This document shows, piece by piece, positions 34,208 through 45,294 of a stretch of 64,000 nt of DNA. The notes below the pieces were generated by a model. The model ran no database searches and had not been told where the DNA came from. It was given only the letters and a program-made list of their open reading frames with translations. Source of the stretch: Pascua guehoae (lineage: Eukaryota; Basidiomycota; Tremellomycetes; Trichosporonales; Trichosporonaceae); contig BCJX01000010.1 in NCBI GenBank assembly GCA_001600415.1, positions 1,173,248-1,237,247 on the forward strand, given 5' to 3'. Each line of letters opens with the position of its first letter. Positions within the stretch are counted from its first letter, which is position 1. The translations under genes were made by a program, and so were the position numbers.

Positions 34208-34450
34208 AGTACAGTACAGTGAGCGATAGAGCGAGGTATAGAATGAATGCGCACACGCGAGTATAAGTAGAGTGCGCACGGTGGCTGTGCGCACGGTGGC
34301 TTTAGCGTACGTGCGACGGCTCGTACAACAACGCGTGCGCGTGCGCATACGCATGGGCATGTATGTGCGCATGCGCGTGCACGTGTACAGCATGTGCGCG
34401 TGCGCGTGCGAGGCTCGAATCCCTCCAACAGATACGAGTGTTTGATGAAT
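34208..34450 (+). repeat. Dispersed repeat, copy B
   Basis: Collinear with 9705-9835 (GCGATAGAGCGA, GTAGAGTGCGC, GTACGTGCGA, then GAGGCTCGAATCC and CAACAGATA). About 80 extra bases of alternating purine-pyrimidine sequence separate the last two blocks. The terminal GGCTCGAATCC resembles a pol III B box with one mismatch, but no tRNA fold is found. Confidence 0.6.
34331..34410. repeat. Alternating purine-pyrimidine tract (Z-DNA-prone)
   Basis: Eighty bases of GC/GT/AT dinucleotide alternation are interrupted only twice: 25 bases of perfect alternation, then 32, then 21. Such tracts, rich in CG and CA/TG steps, are classical Z-DNA formers under negative supercoiling. Confidence 0.85.
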
Positions 34451-35666
34451 ACATGTCGCGGACAAACCAGGAGCACGTGACATTGCCATTGTCTCGACGG
34501 CGAAACCGAGGTGTCTTGCCTAGACCAGTGTCTCGGTCTCTCGGTGTCTCGGGAAGGATGGATCATGTCCAAGGACATGAAAGGTGGGGAGGACAAGTCA
34601 TTCTGCTCATGCTTATTGCCCAGTCGTCAACGACACAGGCTCTTACGTTGAGCAGACGTTCTGATCATGTGAGGTAACATGCTGGAATAGAACAACGTTG
34701 GCTCTCCTTACGTCTATCCCTCCCGTACTTCGTCTTCTGGGACGGGACGACCACGTGTGGGAGAAACCTCGTCATGTTGGATCTCGTCATGTCGGATCCC
34801 GTCTTCCTCGTGGGTTGAGATTGCCAAGCCTCGAACTCTATGGAGACACTGTTTCACCCATTTTTGGGGAGGCACCGAGTCTTGCCTAGTCGGCCGCCGA
34901 GTTAGTACTGACGAGCACGACATGCGCCAGAAGGAGAAGTCGTATAGCAGCTTTGCCTGTCGCCGGTTTGGAAACGAGCTTGCATGCCGGGCATTGAAAC
35001 GGCCAAGCCCGGTAGCATTCCGAGAAGGCATCGACGCTGGGGGTGTACAATGCAGGTTTGAGAATAACAACTCTTACGACCTGTCTCTTGCGACCTATCT
35101 TTCCTTCGAGACAACGCAACCCGATCCAAAAGCAGCATACGGGCAACCGCGCGTCGGCGGATACGCGCTGCCAGGTGAGCACCACCGAGTCGCGACTGCG
35201 GCGGGGTTTACGAGGCGCCAAGTGACGGGGGTGGGTTACATAGCACCAAACACCTACATTATTGACGAGACAGACCGCCAGGCAACTATATAAGCAGTCG
35301 ATCAGCACCATCGGTTCAAAAGAGCCTGGGCTTGGCTCACCTATGGGCGGGGCAAGGTGTGGCGACCCCATGGGCTGGCTGGGATTAGCTTGGCATAGTA
35401 CCCAAACCTAACGCTAGCACCCTCGCTCAGATCGTGCAGTGCAGCGTGGAGGCTGACGTATCCCTTGGCACAGGTGGGTGGTGTTTGCGTACAGTCGGGT
35501 GGTGTTTGTGACACGTCCAGACTACTGCATCACCGGGGATCAGTACCAAAGACTATTGAATAAGGTAAGAGAAAACAAGAAAACGAAACGGAAAAAAGGT
35601 CCAGCTTGTATATTGTCCAAGGAAAACAAAGAATACCAAGAGCCACATCCACCGCCTCCAAACACT

Positions 35667-38260
35667 CTAACCCTTGACCTCCTGGGCACGCTCCTCGAGA
35701 TCTCGAGCCTTGAGGGCGACGAGGTGCTCCTCGATCCACGCGTTCCAGAGAGGAATCTGCTGCTTGACGAGCTCGGCGTGTGCGGTCGTGTTGGCAAAGG
35801 TACGCTGCGCCTCCTCTACCTGGAGCTTCCACTTTGCGTGCTCCTCGGGATTCTCGGGGATGCCGTGGCGCGCCTCGAGCCAGTGGGAGCCCCGTGCCTG
35901 CGGGGGCATCCAGTTGTCAACCTCGCGTCGAGCGGGGCCAATCTCGTTGATGTTGGTGCCCGCGCACAGCGCCTTCCAAGACTCGGGCGGCTGCTGCTTC
36001 TTAATGTCGTCGGGACGAACCACGACCGCCGCCAGTTTGCCGACCGACAGGTGCCATCCGATGTGGCAGTGCAGCGGCCAGACGCCCGGGTCGTCGAGCT
36101 TGACCCGGATCACGGCCCATGAAAAGCCTGGGATGGTGAGAACGTCGCGACGCAGGGGGTTCTTGGTGTTGAGCTTGTGGAAGAGGAGGAGGAGGCGGCT
36201 CATGATGCCCGTGCCGCGGCCGACAATGTAGAATGGGCGACCGTGCAGGTGGAAAGGGTGCGAAAGGGGCGGGGGGTCAAGGACGTTGATCTGTTCTGTT
36301 TAGCAAGGCTGACACTGACCCCTGGAAAAGGACTCACGATAATTTCTGCCACTCCCTGACTCTTAAAGGTCACTGACGCGACGTTGAAGCCGTTGAGTGT
36401 TTTCCCGGCCTGAATTTGCGAAAAGAGCGGATTGTTGATATAGTTTTTGTACTCTACGCCGTTCATCCCAAAGCCAATGTACGGGGTGAGCTTTTTGCGG
36501 TCGATAAACACGCCAAAGAGTGAGTTGAAGAGGCCCGTCTCGGTCGCAGCGGGGGCATCCTCGGGAATGAGGGGGACGAGATTCTGCGTCGCGTCCAGGT
36601 CGCGGCAGACCGAGAGGTTGGGGTTCTCGAGGTCGCCCCATGGCTTGTTGGGAGGGACGCCGTTGCTGGCCCCGTTGCCCGAACCGTCCGTGTACCGAAG
36701 GATTCCAAAGCCGGCCACAGTAGAAAGGGGGTTCATGCAGAATGTCGCGGCCCGCGCGCGCATCCAGAACGAGTCGCCCGCTTGACCCTGGTTGAGCTCG
36801 ACCACAATCGAGTAGCGCTGGGCGGTAGCAATCGGGAGCTCGTGGACGTAGACGGGTTGGATGGGCGTGTCGTCGGCTTCGACGACCTTGAGCACGTGTC
36901 CGTCGATGGAGAAACGGATCATTGCGTGCGAGGCAGCGTTGATAATGCGGAAACGAATGCGGGATCCAGCACCACCTTTGACCTCTGCAGGGTTGTTGAG
37001 GTGGCATGGGACGCCCTTTTGCGTCCACGTGCAGTCGACCTGGCCGATACCGTTGATGAGAATGGCGTCGGGCTGGAGTACGATAGGGAGCCCACGGTAG
37101 CCGTGGAACAGGTTGGCAATGTTGTCGTTGATCACCTCTGACTGGTCGTCCATCCAATCTCCAAGGTAGAGGATGCGCTCGTCGTCGTAGTCCCGTCCCT
37201 TTTTCAGAGGGTCGTCCTTGGCGTGGACAATGAGACCGCCGTAGAGACCGTCCGCCATGGTGTTACCGTAGTGCGAGTGGTACCAAAAGGTGCCCATCTC
37301 GTCCGAGAGGTCAAATTCGTACGTGAAGGATTCACCAGGCCGGATGGGGCACTGGTGAATGCCGGGGGCTCCGTCCATAAAGTTTGTGCCCCTCTGTCGC
37401 ATCCCGTGCCAGTGAATGGACGCAGGAATACTCATCGTGTTGTGAACGTGGATGACCAGCCTGTCTCCCTGGTTGGCCTCAATAAGGGGACCGGGGAACT
37501 GGTTGTTGATAGTCATCATGGACCGGAGGAAGCCGTCGGGCGAACCGGCAGAGTAGCCGAGGGTAAAGTCGTACGTCCGAGTCGTTGGGCCCTGGTTGAT
37601 CGACGCTGCATCGGCGCCAGAGGCAGTGAAGATGGCCGGGTCTGCCGAGACGGTTTGGGCGGGAATCGGTGGCTGGGGGTAGGAGAAGAAGACGCCGAGA
37701 GGGGGGATCTTGAGCAGAGGAATGGGGGTCGGGAGAGGAATGGAGAAGAATTTGCCAGTCGTCGGAGCAGAAGCGGAACCAGCAAGACCCGCGAGCGGAG
37801 CGACCGTTGGAGACGGTGTAGTCGACGCATTCACCGAGCCCGAGAGCGACGGGCCGGCCGTGGCGTTCTGCGACACTGTGGACGAGGCAGAGGCGGCACT
37901 AGTGGAAGCGGGCGAAGCCGATGCACCACTGGTCGATGCAGTGGCACCACCCGAAGGTACCGCGCTCGGCGATGCTGCGGCAGACGGGGAGACTGACGAA
38001 GGCTCAACTGGAACGGTCGTGGACGCTGCATTCGAAGACACCGGAGGCGGCACCGATGGAGTATTGACAGTCGGGCTCGCCACGGGCGACGAGCTGGTCG
38101 TTGTCGACTTGTTGCAACCAGGTCCAATCCCGAAAATACACCAATTGTCAAACAACCCTCTCTCCTCTAGCGCCCTCGGTGCTGGGGTAATGCCCGCCTC
38201 GGGAGTGGCGTGCACCTGCACGACGGCCGCCAGTACCAGAAGCTTGAGGCTAAGGCGCAT
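35667..38260 (-). CDS. Large secreted multicopper oxidase (laccase-like, 848 aa)
   Basis: Exons 38260-36338 and 36290-35667. The ATG at 38260 is used because it begins a signal peptide (MRLSLKLLVLAAVVQVHA) and a 5'-UTR intron (about 38364-38282) precedes it; a TATAAA near 38476 fits. Residues ~50-170 are a Ser/Thr/Ala/Pro-rich, probably O-glycosylated region. Four copper loops follow: HWHG (~283), WYHSH (~326), HPFHLHG (652-658) and HCHIGWH (715-721), so the type-2/3 cluster and type-1 His-Cys-His ligands are intact. The position ten after the T1 cysteine, normally Leu, Phe or Met, is Lys726. A ~90-residue charged helical extension ends the protein; normal laccases are 500-620 residues. Extracellular oxidation of phenols or metals is expected; it is not paired with an Ftr1 permease, arguing against Fet3-type iron uptake. 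Confidence 0.88.
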
Positions 38261-41200
38261 GGTGAGGCCTCTGAAACGGTTCTGCAGAAGGTTAGAGCCC
38301 GATATCCTTGCGTGCCCTCTCCAAGAGGAACACTTCCACAAAGAAGGCACTTTGAGAAACTCACTCTTTAATGAGAGTGTAGGCGTGTGTTTGTTACAGT
38401 TTACGCTGGAAGGAAAGGAGGGTGGTAGAAGGTGGAACTAGTGAGAGGCGGGCGAGAGAACGAGAGAGGAGCCTTATAAACACCGCAGGATGCTTGTGTG
38501 TATCCTCGTTCTTTGTCAGCTCCACCAACAGACTACTCTGTCACCACCCGCTGTTGCTGCACATTCGCAGAGCAAGCACATTCTCCTGGTACTCTCTCCC
38601 ATAACGAATACGTCCTCTCTCGGAGTACAGACCGACTCGGAGCACCTGTCCCAGCGGGATCTCCCCATCCTTGGCCGTGGCTGCGCTATTATCCCTCCTG
38701 AAGGGCCTTGTCCACTTCGACAATCATGTTCCGTTCAGTTGTCTCACTCTGGTCACTTTGGCCCCACGACGTCCTTCAGGTGCCACATCTCTGTCCCGTG
38801 ATAGGAGCCACATGACCCGCAGCATCAGTTTTGAATGATGAGCCGGAGGTTGTGTGCCTGAGAGCCGCGGCGGCGCTCAGGTGCTCAGGTTGTCTCTACG
38901 CGTCGCAACAGGCGCGGGCATGCATGGAACCTGGAAGGGGCAGCACTACAAAGAAAAAAAAACCTGGGTATATCCTGCGTTGCTTAACGAAACTGTGGAG
39001 CGCCGATGCGGATTGTAAAGGGCTGATCGGCCCGGCCGGGAGTGGCGCGGGACATCGGATGAGGTTGAATTGCCTTGGTACGGCTCTTCGAGGGTCGAAA
39101 CACGGTCCCTGGTACCCCAAAGGTAACCACAGCCGTGGGTGCTCTTCAGATGCTGCGGATGCTCTACATATGTACATATGGGATGGGATGGGTGATGCAT
39201 CAATGGACGCGCTTGTCCGCCCAAACCCTGGAAGCTGCACACGACCTGCCATCCAGCCAAGCTAGGCAAGCTAGGCAAGCTAGGCAAGCTAGGCACCCTT
39301 AATTTGCCCGACAAGCCGGGTCGCAACCACATGGGGCTCCTGGTGCATGGTCTGATGACTTCTGGTCGCAATAACGATAACCAGTGAAACAGTCTACCTT
39401 GTTTGGGCCTCCCGTCGTGTACTACTCTCGTGTTCGGGACGCTTCAACCTCCCCTTCACCCTGTACTTTTACTAAATTCATCCTAGTTGGGTGCGGCAAT
39501 ACATTTGGAAAGTTGGCCCTGGCGACCCGGCAGTGCGGAGTTGGGCATATTCTCATGATTGGAATCTTCTCGATTGGGGTCCCCTCATCTCACCAACCCG
39601 TGCATTGCACTACAGTGCGGTGCAGTGGCCGTGTTGACTTGCTGATGTTGCATCCTCTCGACATTGTCACTTTCTGTCCACAATAGCCCAATGGCCATAC
39701 CGACACCCAAAGATGGCGGCATACAGTGCCGCCCATCACTCAACAAGAAGCCAATGCACAACTTTTGCCCGGACCACAGACTGCAAACGACCCATCAAAG
39801 TACAAGCCTCGGTGCCAGTCTACGTGACTCATGCCACGGGCGACGTGACGGCGACTGCGACGCCCCAGACACGCAAAGGCAACATACCTGACGGGGAGGC
39901 GGCCCACGGCCGAGCTCACCCCCGGACCCTCCGTTCCGTCCGAATGCGAATGGTTAGCAGTCAGGCTTTGCTGGGCTACAAGAGATATTAGGACGCTACG
40001 TGCTCTTGCTTGTGGACGACCCCACAGTCGTCCGACCTCGACTGTGATACGCTACACCACTGTTCACGTCTAGGGTAACATTCAGCCAAAGGAGTCTGCC
40101 AACGAGCTAACGTCTAAGTCGTAGATCTGCATGGGCAGCCGAAGAATGAGCAGCCGAAGAATGTCGCTCACGCGCAATCCATGCATAAAACTTTAGTGAG
40201 TCACGCGAGTTGGCCAATGCCAATGTTCCACGGCAGCCTTCCATCAGCGCCCAATGTGTCAGGTGTGACAAGGACTACTGCTGACTTACATGTGCTCGTC
40301 CAGGCCATACTGGTCGCATCCATTGACTCACTCTAGCGTATGCAGAGCCGTGGTTGTCACGCACAACGGAGGGCCGACATCTGACACCCAATGCGCCAGA
40401 GGTCGCTTTCTTGAAGCGCGTCGCGCGTCGCCAGCGATTACACGCCAGGCACGCGAGCTGGCGCGTCTGTTTCCGACTGGTGCCAAAGACGCGATGCTTT
40501 GATCCATCCCTCCATCCATTCATCCATGCTAGCCATGCTGACAATGACGCCTGTGCCATTGGTCTCTGTACTAGTCTTGGCAAGGCGTGGGTGTGGTGTG
40601 GTGGCCCCCCACCTTTTAGTGGCGGACAGCTGCAGTAGTGCAGTGGTTGCACTGCCCCACGCACGTACGGATCGACAATGCATCGGAGATTATTCGTAAA
40701 TGATGCTAAAAGGTAACTCACTCCTTCAGTCACTGGGCTAACTCTAAATGTGTTTTTGATAACCAACAGATACAGAGACTAGCACCGCCCCTCGTGTATA
40801 TCTCTCTGGTCCCCTTTCCGATTCGGGAAACAGCAGGGCACATTTGGTGGATCCGTGAGTAGTGGGTCAGACGACATCTTTGGATCAACAAGCGCGCGTT
40901 TAAGTGTGCGCACACCTTGACGATGCCGTCGCGTCTCTAAGACGCCGTCTCTGAGACGCCTTTCTCGGTGACGCAACGCCGTTGCCGCGGTATGAGCCGA
41001 TCAAACAAAGGCACCGCGGTGTGGAGCGGCGTGCTATGCCCGTTGGCCGTTGGAGAACAGGGTTTGAAAACAACGGCGGAGCGGCGACTTTCACGCTCAG
41101 ATGCTTCCTTCCTTTCCCCGCAACACGCTACACCGCCTCCACTCGGATGATTCCCACTGCGCACGTCGTTGCCGCCCACTCCGCGCGCCCCGCGCGTCAT

Positions 41201-41374
41201 TTATGAAAAGGCGGTGTAACTTGATGACTTTGTCGTGTCTCAGCCGCCTCAGCACCAGCAGCACTGCCGGTGATCCTGTGAGCCCAAGCGGCAAGCGGTG
41301 CATCGTGGTGATATATATGCATGGCGAACGCGATCCGTCTTGTCTTGCTCAACCATCCAACCTACACTTGCACC
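38261..41374. other. 3.1-kb divergent interval without a supportable gene
   Basis: Contains the promoter and 5'-UTR intron of the multicopper oxidase near one end and the promoter (ATATATAT at about 41309-41317) of the BRI3-like gene at the other. Between them are short tandem repeats (39259-39294; CATC-rich 40502-40530) and no frame with coding character on either strand. Confidence 0.55.
39259..39294. repeat. 9-bp perfect tandem repeat, 4 copies
   Basis: Four exact AAGCTAGGC units in tandem, non-coding. Confidence 0.95.
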
Positions 41375-41956
41375 ATGGCCGAACCCAAACCTCACCCCAT
41401 CGATCGTGCCCAGCCGCCCCCGCCATACGTTGGTGAGTTGGCACCACAAACGAGACCCATCGGCTGCCAGGCATTTGTTCACTAACACCTTCAGATGGCA
41501 CCGCACCCGTGCCAGCCGGTGTGGTCACCCCCAATGCCCCCAACGACAAGATGGGCGTTCACACACCCACACCCCAGCCCGACGCCCGATCTCCCTACGC
41601 AGCATACGGACAACACCCCCAAATGTCGCCCAACAACCCGCCACCAGCTGCTGCAAACCCACGAGCATTGAACGGCACCATCGTCGACATGTGCCCCGCC
41701 ACGGGCGGGCCACACTCGAAAAAGTCGCGCCCTGGAGTGTGTGGTATTGTCATTGGAATCTGCTTTTGCCCAGTGAGTTTGCTGCGAGGACAAGGCCAAG
41801 AACACATACTGACGCGTATTGCAGATTGGTCTCATTGCGTAAGTTTGACCCTCGGGGCGCCTCCTAACAACTGCTGACGTGCCCAGCATTCCCTTTGACC
41901 AACGCGTCGAATGCCGCAACTGCCGCCGCGTTCTTGAGCCGGACTGGTGCGGGTGA
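41375..41956 (+). CDS. Small Pro-rich, Cys-rich membrane-associated protein, BRI3-like (139 aa)
   Basis: Exons 41375-41432, 41495-41772, 41825-41838 and 41887-41956; the third exon is just 14 nt. The first ~95 residues are Pro-rich (RAQPPPPYV, PTPQPDARSPYAAYGQ), and the C-terminus is a compact domain: MCPATGG, then a hydrophobic stretch GVCGIVIGICFCPIGLIAIP, then DQRVECRNCRRVLE. Paired Cys motifs flanking a membrane-dipping hydrophobic helix, preceded by PPxY-like sequence, are the plan of brain protein I3 and LITAF-like proteins, which sit on endosomal/lysosomal membranes. The PPPPY could bind WW-domain ubiquitin ligases. A TATA box lies ~60 bases upstream. Family link is tentative. Confidence 0.65.
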
Positions 41957-43189
41957 AAGTAAACATGTAGATTAGAGTAAACAAGGTGGGGGAATATTGA
42001 ACAGCATTGTTAGTATCGGTAGTACGAATGTCAGATCCTATGTGACCTCGCAAAGTCGAGACATCTCAGAGAGTGGCCATTGGGTTGCAGTACAAACTTG
42101 CAGTACTGTAAAGCGCTCCATCACTACAGATGTTCAAGTCTGAATCACTACTCGCTCCAACTGTATCCAGGCTCCCTTTGGCGAGCACACTCCTCGTCGC
42201 GAACCTTCACCAGGCGTACCAATGGGTTCTCCCTTGTCTCGGGGGCCATTTTTTTCCGCATAGTCCTCGAGCGCAAGGAGGGTAACGGCGTCCTGGGCAT
42301 GGCTTATGACACTGCATTGGCATTGCATTGACACGGGATTGACATTGGCATGAACATCGGCATGAACATCGGCACGCGGTTACGAGGGAAGGCGAACTGG
42401 GATAACGGGAGGGCGGATGAGGTATCGCCAAGCGTGAACCCGCGCACAGCCACCTCGATTGACGGACTGCCTGATCCTCAGGTTGGAGCCAGAGCATGGC
42501 TCAAAGGTCCAAGCGCGCCCAGGCGGCGGCAACGACAATGTACAGTACTTTGGGGTCAGGTCGCTGTTATATTGGCGAATAATGGTCTTGAGCAGCCTGG
42601 GGAGCTAGAGCTGAGCGATTGATGTGGTTGTCACCACATTTGCCAAGCTCTCGGCCAACAACACCAACCTCTTTCGTGTTCTGATCACTATGCACTGTTT
42701 GCCGGACTTGGAAGTCTCCGTAAAGGTGATTTGCTCCACAAGAACAGCCCTTCTCAGCCCAGACACTCCATGCGCGTGCAAGGGAGCGGCTCCCCGGCTA
42801 ACCCAGTATGCCCAGCACGATGACCGCCCGACATGATTCCAAGAATCTGCTTGAGTTATTGCTTATCCACATTGTGCCCACATTGTGCCCACAGATCACT
42901 GCCTCATTCTGTACAGAGCTTTGTAGTTTCCTAGTAGCGAGTAGTGTGTCCTCATCGGCACACACTCAAATGTTACCCCCCAAGCACGTCGCCTCCCTCG
43001 TCACACCCAGACTGCCATTGTCGCTTACGTCGCTTACGTCGCTTATGTCCCGTCATAGTTTCCACCGCCACCAGGTCGTAAGCTGGGAAGTTACTCCTAC
43101 ATGCGGTGATCATGCGCGGTGAGGTAGTTCGCGTACGGGATGCTATAGTGAGCCTGCCTGTCGTGAATCATCATACAGGCCACCACGAC
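41957..43189. other. 1.2-kb convergent interval, no gene seen
   Basis: No supportable gene. Short repeats are present: CATGAACATCGG-type 12-mers (42341-42376) and three 9-bp TCGCTTACG units (43021-43049). Confidence 0.6.
43021..43049. repeat. 9-bp tandem repeat, 3 copies
   Basis: Three TCGCTTACG-type units, the last with one change, in non-coding sequence. Confidence 0.8.
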
Positions 43190-43750
43190 TCATGCTGGGG
43201 GCGCAAGCACGACCCACTCCCCACCCCACCCCTCAAACACCTCCTCTATCAACCCCGCCGTCCGTTCCCAGGGCACGCGGAACGCGCCCGAGTTGAACAG
43301 GGGCGAGTATACCGTGATCTCTCCTGCTGGTCTGGGGGCGCCATCGAGCTGGTGTCGAAACGAGGCGAGGCTATCCCGAGTCTGCGCGAGGATTGCGCCC
43401 ATATTGTCCCTCCCCGCCTTGCCCGTTGCCGTGTTCGCCCGCCCGTACCCGTAGCTCGTAAAGAGGCAGACGACGTGCACGCGCGGTGCACCTGCAGCAA
43501 TGTCCGCGGCCTGTGGTGGGATAATGAGGCACTGGCCCGCGAGCGAACGGGGCGGCCACCGAGATCCGGCAGTCTTGGCGTCGTTGCAGAACGCAGTGTA
43601 CACGCCGCATGCGGCGGGGAAGACGGCGGCGAGGTGGGCTGCGATGCCCGCGCCCCATGTGCCGAGGCAGTTGGTCGCGTGAACGAGGTAGCTGTCGGGT
43701 GGGAGGTTGGCGATGGCGATGGCTGCCGATCCGAGTGTGAACCGCGGCAT
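43190..43750 (-). CDS. Macrodomain protein, Poa1-like ADP-ribose 1''-phosphate phosphatase (186 aa)
   Basis: An intronless frame consisting of one macrodomain. The ligand-binding strand-loop LVHATNCLGTWGAGIAAHLAAVFP corresponds to the NCNGSWGGGIA motif of yeast Poa1, and the C-terminal SPLFNSGAFRVPWERTAGLIEE to its INSGIFGVPW. Between them VHVVCLFTSYGYGR is the central strand. Poa1 removes the phosphate of ADP-ribose 1''-phosphate, a by-product of tRNA splicing; other members hydrolyse ADP-ribosyl esters. The small soluble protein is expected in cytosol and nucleus. A PARG gene lies 14 kb away, so this fungus has at least two ADP-ribose-processing hydrolases in this segment. Confidence 0.85.
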   Translation of the reverse strand: MPRFTLGSAAIAIANLPPDSYLVHATNCLGTWGAGIAAHLAAVFPAACGVYTAFCNDAKTAGSRWPPRSLAGQCLIIPPQAADIAAGAPRVHVVCLFTSYGYGRANTATGKAGRDNMGAILAQTRDSLASFRHQLDGAPRPAGEITVYSPLFNSGAFRVPWERTAGLIEEVFEGWGGEWVVLAPPA

Positions 43751-44292
43751 GACGTGTCGACGTGGGCGGATGGAGGCGGCGTGGGTAGGTTGGAGCTGAG
43801 AGGCTGGAAGTAAGAGGATGTAAAGTGTGAGAGATTGCAGTCTTCAGTCTTGGGAGAGCACTGGGTCGTCGTTGGTATTGTCAACAGAATGGTCGCATGG
43901 ATTGGAAACGAGGTGGGTATTGAGGAGACAAACGCACTTGGTCATGGATTGACTGAGCATGGCCCAGTCGACTCTGGTCATCTGCCATATTTTGCTTCCG
44001 TCGTCGTGTGGCGGTGGAGGTGGCGGTGGCAGTGGCAGTCGACTGGGGCAAGTGTTTTGCCCGTTGTCAAGGCCAGGTTGCTGCAGTTCTCGTACAATCC
44101 TGCACGAGGTACCGGTCCGATGAGACAGACGGACAGAAATAGAGTTTGAATACGAGCGCTCCAGATAGTTGTGCGGCCTCCAAACCTGCCGGCCTCGAGG
44201 TGTTATTGTACGACCATAACACGAGCCCCATGCCTGACCAACTTGCTTATTCATTGCATCTCGTTCAATATTTATACTGGGCACTTCTGTTA

Positions 44293-45294
44293 CTACTTTG
44301 TAATGGCCTTGCACGCCATCTTGAGAGGCCATGGAAGCGACTTCATCCTGCACACATAGTCGCGCGACTCGTTCCAGCAGTAACCCTTCTTGACGGCATT
44401 GTAGCAGTCGCTCCCGACGAATCCGACCTTGCTCTTGGTTTTGCACTTGCTTACCTAAAGAATAGTGTCAGTAACTCAAGTATAGAGCGGGTTAATCCAC
44501 GTACGGGGAAGCCGTTGTAGTCGACACAGCCCTGGGTGCTCTTTGCCACCTTGCCGCAGCGGCCCGTCGCAACACCCTTGATGGCAATGGAGCAAACCTT
44601 GTTGCCATGGTTCCTGTACCGCGTCAGTGGAGGTAACACAGTAGAGTACTCACTTGTAGCATCCGTTGTTCTTGTCAAGGAGACCGTCCTTGTAGCCGCC
44701 CTTGCGCTCCTCGAGGTCGCGTTCATCGTGGTCGTGTCCGTGGTCGTGGCGGGGACGGAAACCAAAGTCGTAAATGTACGTGTTTCTGGCCCCACGCTTG
44801 CGCATGAGACTGTTCGGCTTGTTGAGGAGAATCTTTCCGTCGCGCACAGTGTTGGACGCGTCGCCGTGCACCTCGCGGCTCTGGTAGCGCCCGACAATTG
44901 TGAGATCGCCATCGACGCTTTCGTGCGGAAGCTCGCCGAGATGGTTGGCCTCTACAAGGTCGCCGCCGTGGTAGACGAGCGCGTCGCGAACGGGAAAGTA
45001 GACGCGGATCACTTGTTCCTCATGGTCAAAGAATGAGCCATCGCGCTGATGCTGTGCCCACTCTGCGGGCGCGGCAGCGATGGAGCGCTTGAGCTCGTCG
45101 GCCTCGTCGTCATTGAGAAGCAGCCGTGCAAAGCCGACGAGCTTGATCGTCGAGTTCGAGAGGTCCCACTGCCTTTCGGCAAGGTAGGACTCTTCAAAGT
45201 CGCGGATGGCAATGTCGCGCGCAGAGATCCGGGCGCCGCGGGCGCTGCCGAGGAGGAGTGTGGACGCTACAATTGCGAGCGAGTGAAGGTACAT
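44293..45294 (-). CDS. Secreted proprotein with a C-terminal nine-cysteine domain (303 aa)
   Basis: Exons 45294-44654, 44613-44505 and 44454-44293. MYLHSLAIVASTLLLGSARG is a signal peptide. Residues ~20-205 have no cysteine and include acidic, Asp/Glu-rich stretches, a dibasic MRKRGARN and a His/Asp run (RHDHGHDHDERDLEERK). All nine cysteines are confined to the last ~93 residues (NNGCYKNHGNKVCS to KMACKAITK), which are basic. The layout of a long acidic cysteine-free pro-region plus a basic cysteine-rich C-terminal domain parallels the 118-residue precursor at 8186-8542, though the two are not similar in sequence. A CATAAATG TATA-like element lies about 50 bases upstream. No family recognised; role could be wall, defence or metal related, none shown. 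Confidence 0.7.

Larger units (their letters stand above)
33033..35666. other. 2.6-kb interval without a supportable gene; repeat-bearing
   Basis: No coding frame with splice support. Holds a degenerate GTCGGGCAGCAGTCAG array (33254-33322), the second dispersed-repeat copy (34208-34450) and a Z-DNA-prone tract (34331-34410). A TATATAA at 35286-35292 on the plus strand is not followed by an identifiable gene. Confidence 0.55.

Noticed and set aside
34408..34436. tRNA or SINE from GGCTCGAATCC box-B-like sequence
   Set aside because: No A box at the right distance, no T-arm pairing and no cloverleaf; kept only as part of a dispersed repeat.
35667..38260. Fet3-type ferroxidase of an iron-uptake pair
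   Set aside because: No Ftr1 permease is adjacent and there is no C-terminal membrane anchor; laccase-like oxidase preferred.
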